Assembly (NCBI GenBank): GCA_035772735.1
Contig: JASDFA010000003.1
Span: 31,736,001 to 31,800,000, forward strand
Source: Datura wrightii
Taxonomy: Eukaryota > Streptophyta > Magnoliopsida > Solanales > Solanaceae
DNA: 64,000 nt
Reading direction: 5' to 3'
In this document: piece after piece, positions 33,476 through 45,628 of the stretch
Numbering within the stretch: the stretch's first letter is position 1
How the letters are laid out: the number at the start of each line of letters is the position of its first letter
The notes under the pieces: generated by a model
Seen by the model: the letters and a program-made list of their open reading frames with translations, nothing else
Told to the model about the DNA's origin: nothing
Databases searched by the model: none
Made by a program: the position numbers and the translations under genes

Positions 33476-35126
33476 GGAGTCACAAGAAGAACGTCATTCC
33501 ATGATGTTAAATCAGGCGCTGCATGAAAGGCAACCCATGGAAGGCGAAGTCTGAGTAGCCACATGTATGTCTCTTTTCCTTTCAAGCTTATATTTTGTGC
33601 TTCGGGGACAAAGCTCATTCTTTAAAAAGGGGGTGGGGTGTACTTGTATTTTTGGGATATTTTTGATTTGCCTGAGGATTTTTCTTGCCGTGTTTCTTTT
33701 CCCTCAGACATGCGATCTAGTTGAACCAACATGTGTTAGGATTTTTTTGTTTTTAGTTGTGATTTTTGTTTGATTAGAAAGTAACTTAGGAATACTCAAC
33801 CATTGAATATGCACTACTTTTGTTGTTTTTGAAAAATTGACCTTGTTTAAAAATTTTTGCTATGTATTTGTGACAACAATGCATGATTTCTGTGGATCGT
33901 TTTATGTCATTTAGTTATTGATAGTGCTAGTCTTGTTAAGCCATGTATGAACCAAACAGGTAAAGTAAAAATAGTTCATGTACCATGTGTGAGTGAGGTC
34001 TTAGTATTTATTGTAGTATGTTGTTGAAGATCTAGAACTTGCCTGGTTGGTCTCTGCATAGGTTGAGGATGGTTGGTTAGGAGATGATCATTGGCCATTT
34101 TTGTGTTAGCTCACTTTTTGCCTATATTGCCCTATCAAAGTGTCATGAATCCCTTGATCCCAAGTTTGAGCCTTAATTGACCATATTTCTTTGATTTACC
34201 TGCTAACCGTACCCAATTGTTTATAATGAACCTGTTTGACCCTGGTCCTTCCTTGGATATTGTGAACCCCAACATAAGCAAAATGCTTAAGTTGAGGGTG
34301 GCTAAAGTAGGCGTGCATAAATGGTGGGAGCGGGAGAAAAGGAAAGAAAAGAAAAAGATAAGAAAAAAAGATAGTGAAAAAAAAGGTGTGGTGAGGTGAA
34401 AAAGTAAAAAGCTAAAAATTTGAGAATATTGAAAAAAGATGAGAAATTCAAAATAGCTTGAAAGTGTTGAAAAATGTGAAAAATCACCTCACCCATGAAA
34501 ATGTTCATAAAATTGGAAAAAGAGAAGAAAAGGAGAAGAATGAAGGGTGAAATAGGAGAATGGTGTAGCCAATGAATGTAGTGCCAAGGAAGGGATAGTC
34601 ACTAATAAAATCTTTCATCTTTATCATGTCTAGCCCTAAGCCTACATCACAAGCCATATCAAGTCCTATAGTGATCTTAGTTTGATCATCTAACACACCG
34701 AAGCAGAGAAAATAAGGGCAAGTCTATGGTATCTGATGCATAATACTTGCAGTTCTTTGAGAGAGTGAGTGCTTCATTTGCCTAGTCTCATGTTTCAATT
34801 GATACTTCATACTAGAGTGGGGACTTCATTTTTTGTGAGGGTACATGGATTATGTTTGCTTTTACCATTGGTCTGTGTGAAACACATAGGTGATGACTTG
34901 ATTGCTTGTTGATAGCTAGATGACATGTCTTGATCCCTGAATATGATGTTTTGAGGTTACTTGCAATACATTAGCTGATGATGTTTCAAGAGGAAGGGTC
35001 AATAGAGTTTGTATATAGAGTGCACAAATTTGTTTGAGTTTTGGCTGTAGTATCATAAGTTTATTTTCTAGTTGAGCGTCGTGTTTAGTTTTTCTTTTTC
35101 TTTGCTTGAGGACATGCAAAAGTCTT
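33476..35126 (+). other. E 3' non-coding region
   Basis: Starts with the post-pol box (ATGTTAAATCAGGCGCTGC; stem CATGAA-AGGCAA-CCCATG at 33522-33539, two pairs lost) and GAAGTCTGAGTAGCCA, then AAAGGGGGTGGGGTG (33628), GATCTAGAACTTGCCTGGT (34028) and the GAGGAC palindrome TTTGCTTGAGGACATGCAAA (35101-35120). No ORF2 is present. Confidence 0.65.
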
Positions 35127-35139
35127 AAGTTGAGGGTGT
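35127..35139 (+). promoter_or_regulatory. E polypurine tract
   Basis: AAGTTGAGGGTGT directly before the 3' LTR start TGATGTGTTG. Confidence 0.75.
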
Positions 35140-36763
35140 TGATGTGTTGTGAATTTACAATACTATTGATGCTCAAAACTAAGAAAATAGCATGGACTTA
35201 GGTGTATTTATGTGGATATGAGGCACTTTTTCTTTGATTTCAGGATAAATGGGTGTTGGAACAATAAATTGCAAAAGGAACCTAAAAGTGTGCAAAACAG
35301 GGCAAAAAGTGCAGACCACAGTACAATCCGTAGGATGGACCTATGAGTCGTACTGAGGGCCTCGATCAAAAGCTGACAGTTTAACCTGGAAGACTGAACT
35401 TATGAGACTTGTCGCGAATCGTACCATGGTGGTATGAGTCATGGTAAGCCAATCGTGATGAACTAGAAGAATTGCACAGAAGGCTGATTCTCAGTATGAG
35501 AGCACCCTACGACCCGTGAGATGAAGGTACGAGTCATACCATACCGGTCGTGGTTAAGTTTAGAAAAAGTTTAAAAGATCAGGATCAAGCCACGAGTGTC
35601 AATGTATGAGTCGTAGCATGTTGGTACGAATCGTAACTTGACCCAACACTTATTCAAAATTTAGCCAACAATCCAAGCCACAAGTGGATGTCACGATCCG
35701 TGAGAATCCCCTACGAGTCGTAGGTGGACCCGTGATGAGGTTGGCAGCAGATATGGAAAGCAGTCTTGTTGGTTTAGGAAAAGGATTCTTGTGTCTCTAT
35801 AAATACTTTTTATGTTTTATTTTTAATAGAGGACGATGAATAGACATAATTCTAGAAGGAAAACATTGTAGTAGGAAATTTTACATCATTGGAAGAGAGA
35901 ATTGAGTTGGTTCAACCGTGTGTTCAACCTTTTCTTGAATTCATCTTGTTCTTGCTATTTGTTATTCAAGATTTCGTGGTTTAATTGAAGAAATTGTTTT
36001 CTATCAATCATCTTTGTAAGTATTGTTATATGTTTTCAATCATGAACACAAATGACAACCCTTGAAACTATTAGAGGCTAAAACCTCCATAGCTAGGGTT
36101 GTGGGAACCATGGTGGAGTAACTAGTTAGGGTTACACAAAGTGAGTCTAAAACCAATACTAAATAATTATATTGTATTCTCTTCATCTTTAATGATTCTT
36201 AACGGTGTACAACGTTAGTAAGTGCGTAAATTCTTTACTTGCTTTGGTCGAAGAGGTAGAGATTAGGAAAAAAGAATTACAACGGAGCCTTGATCTTGAT
36301 GATCATTATATTAACTTGAGCTGTGGTCGCAGGATGGTTATATCTGGAACTTAGTGATAATGGTTAGTTTGCAAAACTCATGAGACTTGGTCGAGTAATT
36401 GAGGATAGTCATTCAATAGGGATTGGTCGATTGTTTGAATGAATCTAAGTTATCAGTTCTGTAAGTAAGTATTGGTAAAGATCACGAGTGTATACCTAAA
36501 GCTGTTATGAACCCATAGGGAACAAAAACCCTAGTTATCCTTTAATTATTGATTTACGAATATAATCTTGACTGCTGTTTATTTTTATTATTGCTTTTTA
36601 TTAGAATTCCCCCATTGTGAAGTAATTACCATACAAGTTCATCTACCAACTGTAATCTAGATCTTCCATATTCCCTGTGGGATCGACCCCAACCTCTAGT
36701 TGTGTTCTTTATTGACAACGTCCGCTTCATACTTCAGTTGGAAGTGTGGTTTGAGCGTTATCA
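35140..36763 (+). repeat. E 3' LTR
   Basis: 1,624 bp, ends GAGCGTTATCA. The motif array is present but more decayed (ATGAGTCGT, ACGAGTCAT variants). TATA box CTATAAATAC near 35798. Confidence 0.88.
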
Positions 36764-38292
36764 AATACCTATGCATGCTTTTGCTGAACGTAACCTGAAG
36801 TTTTTTCTTACCGGATATCTTTTCCCTCGGGTGTTCCATATCTAGTAGAACTGGCACATTTATGATTTTATTTTATGTGTTTTGTGTTTTTTTGTGTCAG
36901 TCGGAAGAAAGTTAGGAAAACTGAAGGCAGTCAAGAGCTTAAATTGTTGATTTTTGTTGGGTAATAATATGATTAATTTGATACCCTTCAGAAATTTTTT
37001 TTATATGTATATGTGAAAGTTGACAAGTATGACCTTTGTGAATCTTTGCATGGCATTGAAACTATGAGCATGTTTACCATTGTATGACTGCTCCTGAACT
37101 AGCAGTTAGTAGAAGTGATGTTGTTGACCGGTGCTATGCGTGAGTGAGGTTTAATAGCTAAATTCGGTTGTGTGTGTCAATCTAGAGCTTGCCTGGTCAG
37201 TTGCACCGAGATAGAGGATAGGAAACTAGGAAAGTATCATAGGCCGTTTTTGATTTATGAGCCCACTTTAGCCTTAAAAGACCTACCAAAAGAGAATAAA
37301 AATCCCTTGATCCAAATGTTTGAGCTTAAATTGACCTTTCTTTTTGTTTACACCAATTCACCTTCCTGATTTTATTGAGAATGAACCCATTTTGGCCCTG
37401 GTTTCTCCTTGGATATTGTGAACCTCAACTTAGGCAAATCGCCTAAGATGAGGGTGGCTACTATAGGAGTGATTAAGAAGAGTTGGGAGGAATGAAAATT
37501 GGGTAATGAAAAAAAAGGAAAGAGTGGGTGCGGTATGTATAATGTAAAGAAAGAAATAAAAATTATTATAAAAAATCAAGAAAAGAAAAGAAAAATGTGA
37601 CATCAATGAGTGCTTGAATAAAGAGAAACCGCATTCATAGTTGCAAATGCAAAGAAAAGAAGAAGCAGTTAAAGGAAAAAGGGGAGAAAATTGGAAAAAA
37701 GGTGAAAAGTTGAGCCAAGAGGTGTGTAGTGCCAAGGAGGGTTGAGCATCTAATTTCATATGTACCATACCCGAGACCGAGCCTACGTTACAAGCCTAGA
37801 AAGTCCTATAGTGATCTTGGTTACTTGTCTGAAAATCGAGGTATTGAAAGTAAAGGCAAGCATATGGTATTGTATGCACATGGTTCGAGTTTTTTGTGCG
37901 AGCGAGTGAATCTTACCTAGTCCCAAGAGGAATTTATTGAAATAATCATATACACATGTGTGAGTGTGGGACTTCTTTGAGGTGAGAGCATTTGGTCAAC
38001 AAAATCGTCTGCAAATTGTTTGGGTCAGTGTTATAGATTTATGTGCGTGGTTGCAAGTGACAGTGTTTTGCCATGTTTTGATTCCTCTATGTCATGGTTG
38101 GAAATTTTGCATATGCATAGTGATGTGAGTTGATACGATGAGGGAGGGGTTAGAAAATTTGATTTGATGAGTAAATGTGACTGTCGTAAGTTTCCTAGAT
38201 TTTTTTTCGATTGAAGCGTTGAAGTATTTTATTTTATTTTATTTTATTTTGTATTTGCCTGAGGACATGCAAAAGTTCTAAATTGAGGGTGT
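36764..38292 (+). other. CD 3' non-coding region and polypurine tract
   Basis: Resumes CD after E. It matches the E 3' non-coding region at low identity: a TTTTCCCTC-GTTCCATATCTAGTAGAAC block (36830), AATCTAGAGCTTGCCTGGT (37180), TTTGCCTGAGGACATGCAAA (38254-38273) and the tract AAATTGAGGGTGT (38280-38292). An ATTTT microsatellite lies at about 38225-38250. No coding sequence is seen. Confidence 0.65.
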
Positions 38293-39887
38293 TGATATGC
38301 TGTGATTTTACGGCACTTTCGACGCTTAAAACCAAGAAATTATGCACATTCCGGGTATGTCTATATAGGTATGATGTGTTTTGTGCTTAATGTTGCAGGA
38401 AAACAAGTCCAGAAGTGAAGTGGGCAAATTAAGGCAGAAAATAACTGAAAGAGTGACTGCCAGGCACTTCACGAGTCGTTGGAAGGAGGCATGACTCATT
38501 GTTGAAGCTGTGGGCAAAAGATGAAGTTTGAAGATGCTGAGACAGTGTACCCGACGAGTTGAGGGAACAACTTGTTACATCTAGTAACGAGTCGTGAAGT
38601 CAGTCATGAAGACTGGGAGAGAAAATATTGCCAAAGTAACCAGTGGATTTGATGACAGACATAACGAGTCATTACGTGATGAAATGACTCGTTGGCAGAT
38701 CACTGGAACCAACCGTAAGGTGCACTGGAATTTTGAAGGAGTTAGCCCAAGAGGGACCTAATGACTAGTGCCAAGGCACGACGAGTCGTAAGGTGGCCTG
38801 TTGCCACAACTGAGTACGATGCTGAGGACGACTATTTTACGCAAGGCACTACTCGTCAGAGGGCCCACATCACCAAGCCTGTTGCACTGCCGACCTGGTT
38901 TCCAGTTTTAGTTAGGAAAAAGTTTTCTTAGAACTATAAATACACAATTTAGGTTTATTTTCAAGGGAGCCGATTATTATTATTTTTCAAGAGGGATTTT
39001 GGTGTTGTACGATTATTCTTGAGTCAAGAAACAAGGTTTATAATTTTGTTCTTGAATTTGAGGATCAAAAGCAATTTTGACATTTATTCATAGACTTTGG
39101 AGTTTTATTCAATCTATTTGGTTTTTCTTCTATGATAATTTGTAATTTGCAATTATGATTTATTCAATAATTTGTGATTGTGATCATACAAACATGAGTA
39201 GCTAAACCCATAACTAGGGTTGTGGGAACCAAGATGAATTAACACACATAGGTAAAATACTTAGTGATTCTTGAACGAGGTTTAATGCATGTATTATTTT
39301 TTCCTTCGTTTTGATTGATTCTTGACGGATGCAAACGTTAGGACTTGCCTTATTCTTACTTACCGGACCAAGGAGGTAATGAATGGGAAAAGGGATTAAC
39401 AACGGAGATTTGAGTCTATCAACCCTCATCTAATAGCTTGAACTTGTCCGGGGAGAGCTAATATGATATTAAGGGTAAGGGTCAATTAAAGTACACCCAT
39501 ATACAAACCAAGTTGCGTGGTGATAGCCATCTAAATAGGGGACCAACCATTTAGGTGAACCTAACTTGCCGACATTGCATGTTAAACACCGGAATAGATC
39601 ACTAGTTTATAAGCTTTGTGGTTATGAAGTTTTGCGAAACACAATCCTAGTCAAGTCATTAATTGAATACAAACTGAATTTGATCTAAGCATTTGGTAAT
39701 TTTACTTTTGTTTATTATTTTATTTCTTTCCCCCTTCGGAAATAAGTAACTCAATACTAACAGTTATTTGCACTAAATTAAGTTCTTACCGTATTTCCTA
39801 TGGGATCGACCTCAACCTTTGTTGGGTTCTATATTTGACAATCGACTGCAAATATCTCAATTGCGAGGTGTAATTTGGGCGACATCA
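38293..39887 (+). repeat. D-type LTR, plus orientation
   Basis: 1,595 bp from TGATATGCTG to GGGCGACATCA, preceded by a polypurine tract, so it is a 3' LTR. ACGASTCGT motif exact near 38471, 38586 and 38779 with many variants. TATA box CTATAAATAC near 38934. Confidence 0.85.
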
Positions 39888-40914
39888 AATTTTATGAGGT
39901 GTAATTGGATTTCCTACTTCAACTAGGAAAAGGAACATCAAGTCCAAGTCAAATTCAACAAGGAACAAGGAAAGCATAAATCTACTACTATAAATACCCC
40001 TTTATGTTCATGTAATAGGCAAGCTTTAAATCAAGTTTTAAGAATCAAGTTTTGTGTTTGAATGTCTTCAAGATTTGAAGTTTTACAAAAAGTTTTTAGA
40101 GTAAATTTTAAGACGTGTTAGAAGACATATTTGAGATATGATTGTAAAGTTGTTCTTCCGAATTTTGCATTAATCAAGTGAAGGTTCTTCCAATCATTGT
40201 TGTAAGTGTTAATTCTAGTTTTTATTTATGAATGCTATTAATTTACTTTAAAACATGATAGACTAAAACTACCACAACTAGGGTTGTAGGAACCATGACG
40301 AATTAACACACATAGGTAAAATACTTAGTGATTCTTGAATGGAGTTTATGCATGTATTGTTTCTTCCTTCGTTTTAATTTATTTTTAACGGTTGCAAACT
40401 TTAGAACTTGCCTTATTCTTACTTCCCAGACAAAGGAGGTAGTGAATGGGAAAAGGGATTAACAATGGAGAGTTGAGGCTATCAACCCCCATCTAATAGC
40501 TTGAACTTGTCTGGGGATAGCTAATCTGATATTAAGGGTAAGGGTTAATCAAGAATACACCCGTAGACAGACCAAGTTGCATGGTGAAAATCATCTAGAT
40601 AGGGGACCAACCATTTAGGTGAAAATAACTTACCGATATTGCATGCTAAGCATCATAATAGATCACTAGTATAAAACGCCTTATGGTTATGAAGTCATGG
40701 GGAACACGGACCCTACTTAATTGCATTAATTTGGAGACAACAATCAATTTATCGACACAATTACTTATTAATTTTACAAATCCCCCCTCTTAGGAAATAA
40801 TTAACTAAAAAGCTTAAGCACTAGCGTTCTTCTATATCCTTCCGTATTCTCTGCGGGATCGAACCCAACCTCTAGTTGGGTTCTTTATTGACAACGTCCG
40901 CTTTATTCAAAATT
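39888..40914 (+). repeat. C-type LTR fragment between inverted D LTRs
   Basis: Has its own TATA box (CTATAAATACCCC near 39983) and, from about 40262, runs parallel to the D and CD 5' LTRs to CTTTATTGACAACGTCCGCTT. The beginning and the very end are lost. The segment begins AATTTT and ends AAAATT. Confidence 0.7.
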
Positions 40915-42511
40915 TGATGTCACCCAAATTACACCTCGCAATTGAGATATAAGCTGTCGATTGTCAAATATAGAACCCAACAAAGGTTGAGGTCGATCCC
41001 ACAGGGAACATGGTAAGAACTTAAGTTAATGCGAATAACTGTTACTATTGAGTTACTTGTTTTCGAAGGGGGAAGAAATAAAATAATAAACAAAAGTACA
41101 TTACTGAATTCTTAGATCAAATTCAGTTTGTGTTCAATTAATGACTTGACTAGGATTGTTTTCCCCAAGACTTCATAACCACAAGGCTTATACACTAGTC
41201 ATCTATTCCGGTGTTTAATATGCAATATCGGTAAGTTAGTTTCACCTAAATGATTGGTCCCCTATAGATGATTATCACCACACAACTTGGTCTGTATACG
41301 GCTGTACTTTAATTGACCCTTACCCTTAATATCAAATTAGCTATCCCCGAACAAGTTCAAGCTATTAGATGAGGGTTGATAGACTCAAATCTCCGTTGTT
41401 AATCCCTTTTCCCATTCATTACCTCCTTGGTCTGGTAAGTAAGAATAAGGCAAGTCCTAACGCTTGTAACCATCAAGAATCAATCAAAATGAAGGGAAAA
41501 ATAATACATGCATTAAACCCCGTTCAAGAATCACTAAGTATTTTACCTATGTGTGTTAATTCATCTTGGTTCCCACAACCCTAGTTTATGGGTTTAGCTA
41601 CTCATGTTTGTATGATCACAACCACAAATTATTGAATAAATCATAATTGCAACTTACAAATTATCCTAGAAGAAAACCAAGTATATTGAATAAAACTCCA
41701 AAGTCTATGAATAAATTCCAATGTTGCTTTTGATCCTTAAATTCAAGGACAAAATTGTAAACCTTGTTTTTTGACTCAATAATAATCATACAATACCAAA
41801 ATCCTACTTGAAAAATAATAATAATCGGCTCCGTTGAAAATAAACCTAAACTGTGTATTTATAGTTCCAAGAAAACCTTTTCCTAACTAAAACTGGAAAT
41901 CAGGTCGGCAGTGGCAACGGGCTTGGTGACGATTCATTGGGCCCTCTGACGAGTCCTACCTTGCGTAAAATAGTCGTCCTCAACATCGTACTCAGTTGTG
42001 GCAACGGGCCACCTAACGACTCGTCGTGCTTGGGAACGAGTCGTTAGGTCCCTCGAGGGCTAATTCCTTCAAAATTCCAGTGCACCTTACGGTTGGTTCC
42101 AGTATCTGCCAACGAGTCGTTTCATCACGTAATGACTTGTTATGTTTGTCATCTACTCCACTAGTTACTTTGGCAATATTTTCTCTCCCAGTCTTCACGA
42201 CAGACTTCACGACTCGTTACCAGATGTAACGAGTCATTCCCTCAACTCGTCAGGTACACTGTCTCAGCATCTTCAAACTTCATCTTTTTCCCACGGCTTC
42301 AACAACGAGTCGTGCCTCTTGCCAACGAATCGTGAAGTGCCTGACAGTCACTCTTTAAGTTATTTTTAGCCTTAATTTGCCCAGTTCACTTCCGAACTTG
42401 TTTTCCTGTAACATTAAGCACAAAACACATCATACCTATATAAACATACTCGGAATGTGCATAATTTCATGGTTTTAAGTGTCGAAAGTGCCGTAAAATC
42501 ACGGCACATCA
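40915..42511 (-). repeat. D-type LTR, inverted copy
   Basis: 1,597 bp. The minus strand starts TGATGTGCCGTG and ends GGGTGACATCA; roughly 7-8 percent different from 38293-39887 by eye. Five exact ACGASTCGT motifs (near 42016, 42036, 42112, 42208 and 42304). No primer site or polypurine tract adjoins it, so it is a solo or rearranged LTR. Short open frames here are by-products. Confidence 0.85.
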
Positions 42512-42516
42512 ATAAA

Positions 42517-43497
42517 TTAGACACTTAGCTCTAAAAATCATTTATCACAGAAATATTTTGGGAAAGCAGAGAGGAGCGAAGGGAGAAGCGAAGAACTTCA
42601 CCTAGAGTTCAAAAATTGTCATTCTCTTTTAATCATTCTTGTAAGTACGTTACTTTAATTATGTTTTTGAGTAATTGTACGAACATGAGTGGTTAAAACC
42701 CCTTCTCTAGGGTTGAGGCCACATGATCCGAATTCATCTTTGGTTTGAGTTTCGTTGTTGTTTTGTTTTGCATTCTCAATTATCATTGTTTTTAAGCTTG
42801 ATCACCATGAAAACAAACTCGTTAAGCTTAGGTAAAATCTTGAAAGATTAGCCCTAGGTTAGAACACAAGAATGCAGGGAGCAAGTTCTTGGTTTTACGA
42901 TAAGATTCACGTTTAGGATAGAAACTATACCTAATTTTCCTTGCTCAGTTAATTAAATGGGATGATAGCTAGATACCGACTTAGAATTGTCACTTCACCG
43001 CTCGTAGAAGTAGTTGTGAAGCTAAGTTAAGTTAAATGATTAGAGGTATGAAAGTCCATAATCAATGGCATAAACCCCGTAAAACATATCTATAGTGTTA
43101 ATTTGCTCACGAATTAGGACGTCACATCCCTGCTCAATGATGTAGGTGTGAGACTAGTTTGTTGTGTTTAGAGGCTCGAGAGACCATGAACACTGCAATT
43201 TAATTTTTTGAGACAACAATTGAAATTTTAATACTCAAACCATCATAAACTGTAGCATTGCATGATTATCAGGCCTTAACTCTAGATGCTTCTTGTATTG
43301 TTTCCCGACTATTTTGTGATCACCTCTAGATTTAATTACAATTTTCCAAAATCTATAAAATCAACACTTGTGAAGGTTAAATTAACACTTGAACTTGAAT
43401 ATTTGCTGAAATAGTTCAGTCCCTGTGGGTTTGACATCCGGCTCTTTTGTATTACTTGTACGACCGCGTATGCTTGGGCGTGCGCTGGGGCGCAACA
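42517..43497 (+). repeat. B1 3' LTR, second part
   Basis: Resumes the LTR from 24068 (TTAGACACTTAGCTC) and ends GCGCAACA before the AGGAC duplication. Confidence 0.88.
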
Positions 43498-43502
43498 AGG
43501 AC

Positions 43503-45593
43503 AAGCCTTTGAGTATAGAAACTCTGAAAGAACTGGAGCTGGCTAATCTACTGAACTTAGTTAGCCTATTGAGGAGATCTACATACCTGTCTGTTAGAAT
43601 GAACCTGGAAGCAAAAATACAGCGCCCGAGTTTAGGGCATTAGTACAAAATAATGTTTTGAGTATGTAAGGCGATAGAGTAACTCAACAGGTATCAAATA
43701 TATAGGATATAATCAAGGAAAGGAGTCAATAATCGTCTAAACGTACTGACCTTCTCCCGAATCTTAGCATATAATGAATAAATAAACATCAATCTACCTG
43801 GCCCCCATAAGCCTGATAAGTACAAACAATGATCAAACAACCTATTTGAGCCCTCAAAACCAGGGTAGGTACAATCTAAATTATATACCCCTATTGGCAA
43901 TACCCTAGCCTCATGGATAAACTGTATTCCGAGTACACAAGTCTCCTATATCTATATTCCAAACACACAAAGCTCCTGTTGCTGTAAATCTAGCACACAA
44001 GTCTTCTTTGAGCATCAACATAGCCATTTCAGGCATCAAGGAAGTCCATAAGTGAACAAACTTCAATATAGTTAGATAGGCCTCAATATAGTCATTTTAG
44101 ACATCACATCATTCTGTGAGCGTCAGTATTGCCCCGCAAGCTTGGCACATTTATCATTAGCCCCTTTGACAGCCTATATATAGACTTGGAGGCATGATTC
44201 CTATTTATACAACTAACCAATAGTCCTGAAGGCAGCACAACAATCATACAACCTAGAAATAAGTAGTGTGGCAGCGACCTATACAATAATCTATACATTT
44301 ATTCTAATTATAAAGTTGCTAACAATAGGGTGCAATCCTACAACTATCCATTATAGTCCCATAAGCAGCCACAACAGACTAATAGCCTGAAGGTAATCAA
44401 TATAGCCTTACCATAGTAGCTTCAAAGGTGAAAATTATACACCAATAGCTCGATGGCGAGCAATATAGCTTTAGGGACCAACCCGCATGATTTCTAGCCT
44501 TATCCAAATATAATGACACAAATAAAAGGATACAATCTCCTTTAACTAATTATAATTGCCCCAAAAGCTGCGACAATAAACAAGTAGCCTAAAGATAGAC
44601 AATTTAGCGACAAGCAACCTATATGAGTGATTTCTATATTGTATCTAACACAAGGTTACTATTAATAGATTTCTAATTATGACAAGGGAAGATTATACAT
44701 ATCTATAGTAGCCAACAACAACAATAACTATGGCTATGAGTAAAACAACTATGATAATCAAGCCGTAACGACTCTACGAATCAAGAAAACTTGACATATC
44801 TATAGTAGCCAACAACAACAACAACTATGGCTATGAGTAAAACAACTATGATAATCAAGCCGTAATGGTTCTACGGATCAAGAAAACTTGCTGAAAAAGG
44901 TTTAGCCTTAACACACTTTACGCTGCTTCTCTTGGTTAGATGATACCTCCCTCGAATACTATTGAAACTATTTCCATGATTCTTATCCCAATTCTCACCA
45001 CGAGCTCTAATAAATATTGATAAAAAGACAACATAAAAAGTTGAAAAGATGAGTTCTACCTCTAAAACAATTCTAAAACCCAAAAAAATTGACAAGTTGA
45101 GGTTCTAGAACCCTTACCTTGTGTAAGATGGATTTTAACAATAGATAACTTGAAAACCCAGAAGTTTACTCTTCGAATTTATGACAAACAAAGTCAAAAT
45201 TGATGGAGAAATCACGTACTAGTCGATTAGATCAGCCTTCTAGGCTCGTATGTAGCTTGGATTAGCTTTTCTCCAAATCTATCAAGAACCCAGGAATCGA
45301 AAGAAAGAAATGCAGATTTTTCACTTAACAAATATTTGGAAATTAACCAAAACCATCTAAGTTGAAATATATATAGGAACCTACCTATTGCACTATTGCG
45401 ATGCGTCAAGCTAGGTGGCCCATGTCGCGGTAGGCTTGCTGCCTAAACTTTTAGGTGCTTGGCCCTTTTGGGAGATAATTTGCATGCAACCCTAACTACC
45501 GACCATTCCTCAACGTACAACATATAGAAATAAAACTTAAGTCATATGTTTATATCTTGCAGGATAGTCACTTTAATTACATGGGATGTCACA
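43503..45593 (-). mobile_element. F 3' LTR, proximal part
   Basis: Continues the F LTR after B1 and ends (plus strand) ATGGGATGTCACA, that is TGTGACATCCC at the start of the LTR on the minus strand. A TATA-like CCTATATATATTTC lies on the minus strand near 45365-45378. Contains a 97-base tandem duplication (44697-44891). Confidence 0.82.
44697..44891 (-). repeat. 97-bp tandem duplication in F LTR
   Basis: ACATATCTATAGTAGCCAAC and the following bases recur after 97 bases with a handful of differences. Confidence 0.9.
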
Positions 45594-45628
45594 TTCTTCT
45601 CCTCTTAGGAATATTTATCCTCGAATGT
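45594..45628 (-). promoter_or_regulatory. F polypurine tract and decayed palindrome
   Basis: Minus strand CCTAAGAGGAGAAGAA leads to the LTR. It is preceded by ACATTCG-AGGA-TAAATAT, a decayed form of the ACATTCG-AGGA-CGAATGT palindrome intact in G. Confidence 0.75.

Larger units (their letters stand above)
29222..36763 (+). mobile_element. E, Athila-lineage element lacking gag and protease
   Basis: Two LTRs of exactly 1,624 bp (29222-30845 and 35140-36763), primer site, a pol pseudogene beginning in the middle of RT, a 1.6-kb 3' non-coding region and polypurine tract. LTRs differ by roughly 6-7 percent over the first 550 bases by hand count. Flanks are GATAT and AATAC, a 5-bp duplication only if two transitions are allowed. 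The outside sequences (post-ORF2 end of CD on the left, CD 3' non-coding on the right) fit an insertion into CD. Confidence 0.85.
24069..42511 (+). mobile_element. CD complex: mosaic Athila insertion in the B1 3' LTR
   Basis: 18.4 kb separating the two parts of the B1 3' LTR. The contents in order are a chimeric 5' LTR, primer site, integrase tail, regulatory array, ORF2, nested element E, 3' non-coding region, polypurine tract, a D-type LTR, a C-type LTR fragment, and a D-type LTR in the opposite orientation. ATAAA flanks both ends, but the left end does not start with TG and the right end is the start of a minus-oriented LTR. This is therefore not one simple insertion; rearrangement or more than one event is required. 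Confidence 0.7.
4387..43497 (+). mobile_element. B1, Athila-like gag-protease element with nested insertions
   Basis: The ends are TGATCTTGGGC and GGGGCGCAACA. The element is flanked by a perfect 5-bp target duplication AGGAC (4382-4386 and 43498-43502) inside the F LTR. Removing A (4968-17940) and the CD complex (24069-42511) leaves about 7.7 kb: 5' LTR 4387-4967 plus 17946-18947, primer site 18954, gag and protease remains 19062-21285, a long 3' non-coding region, polypurine tract 23472-23484, and 3' LTR 23485-24068 plus 42517-43497. There is no reverse transcriptase, RNase H, integrase or post-pol ORF. LTR halves differ at roughly 8-9 percent of positions by hand count, so this is an old insertion. 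Confidence 0.88.

Noticed and set aside
29217..36768. GATAT/AATAC as a firm target duplication of E
   Set aside because: Only three of five bases agree. The insertion of E into CD is supported by flanking content, not by this duplication.
43503..45593. Possible host gene between B1 and the F pol region
   Set aside because: No frame shows a domain; the sequence continues the F LTR with the polypurine tract at its end.
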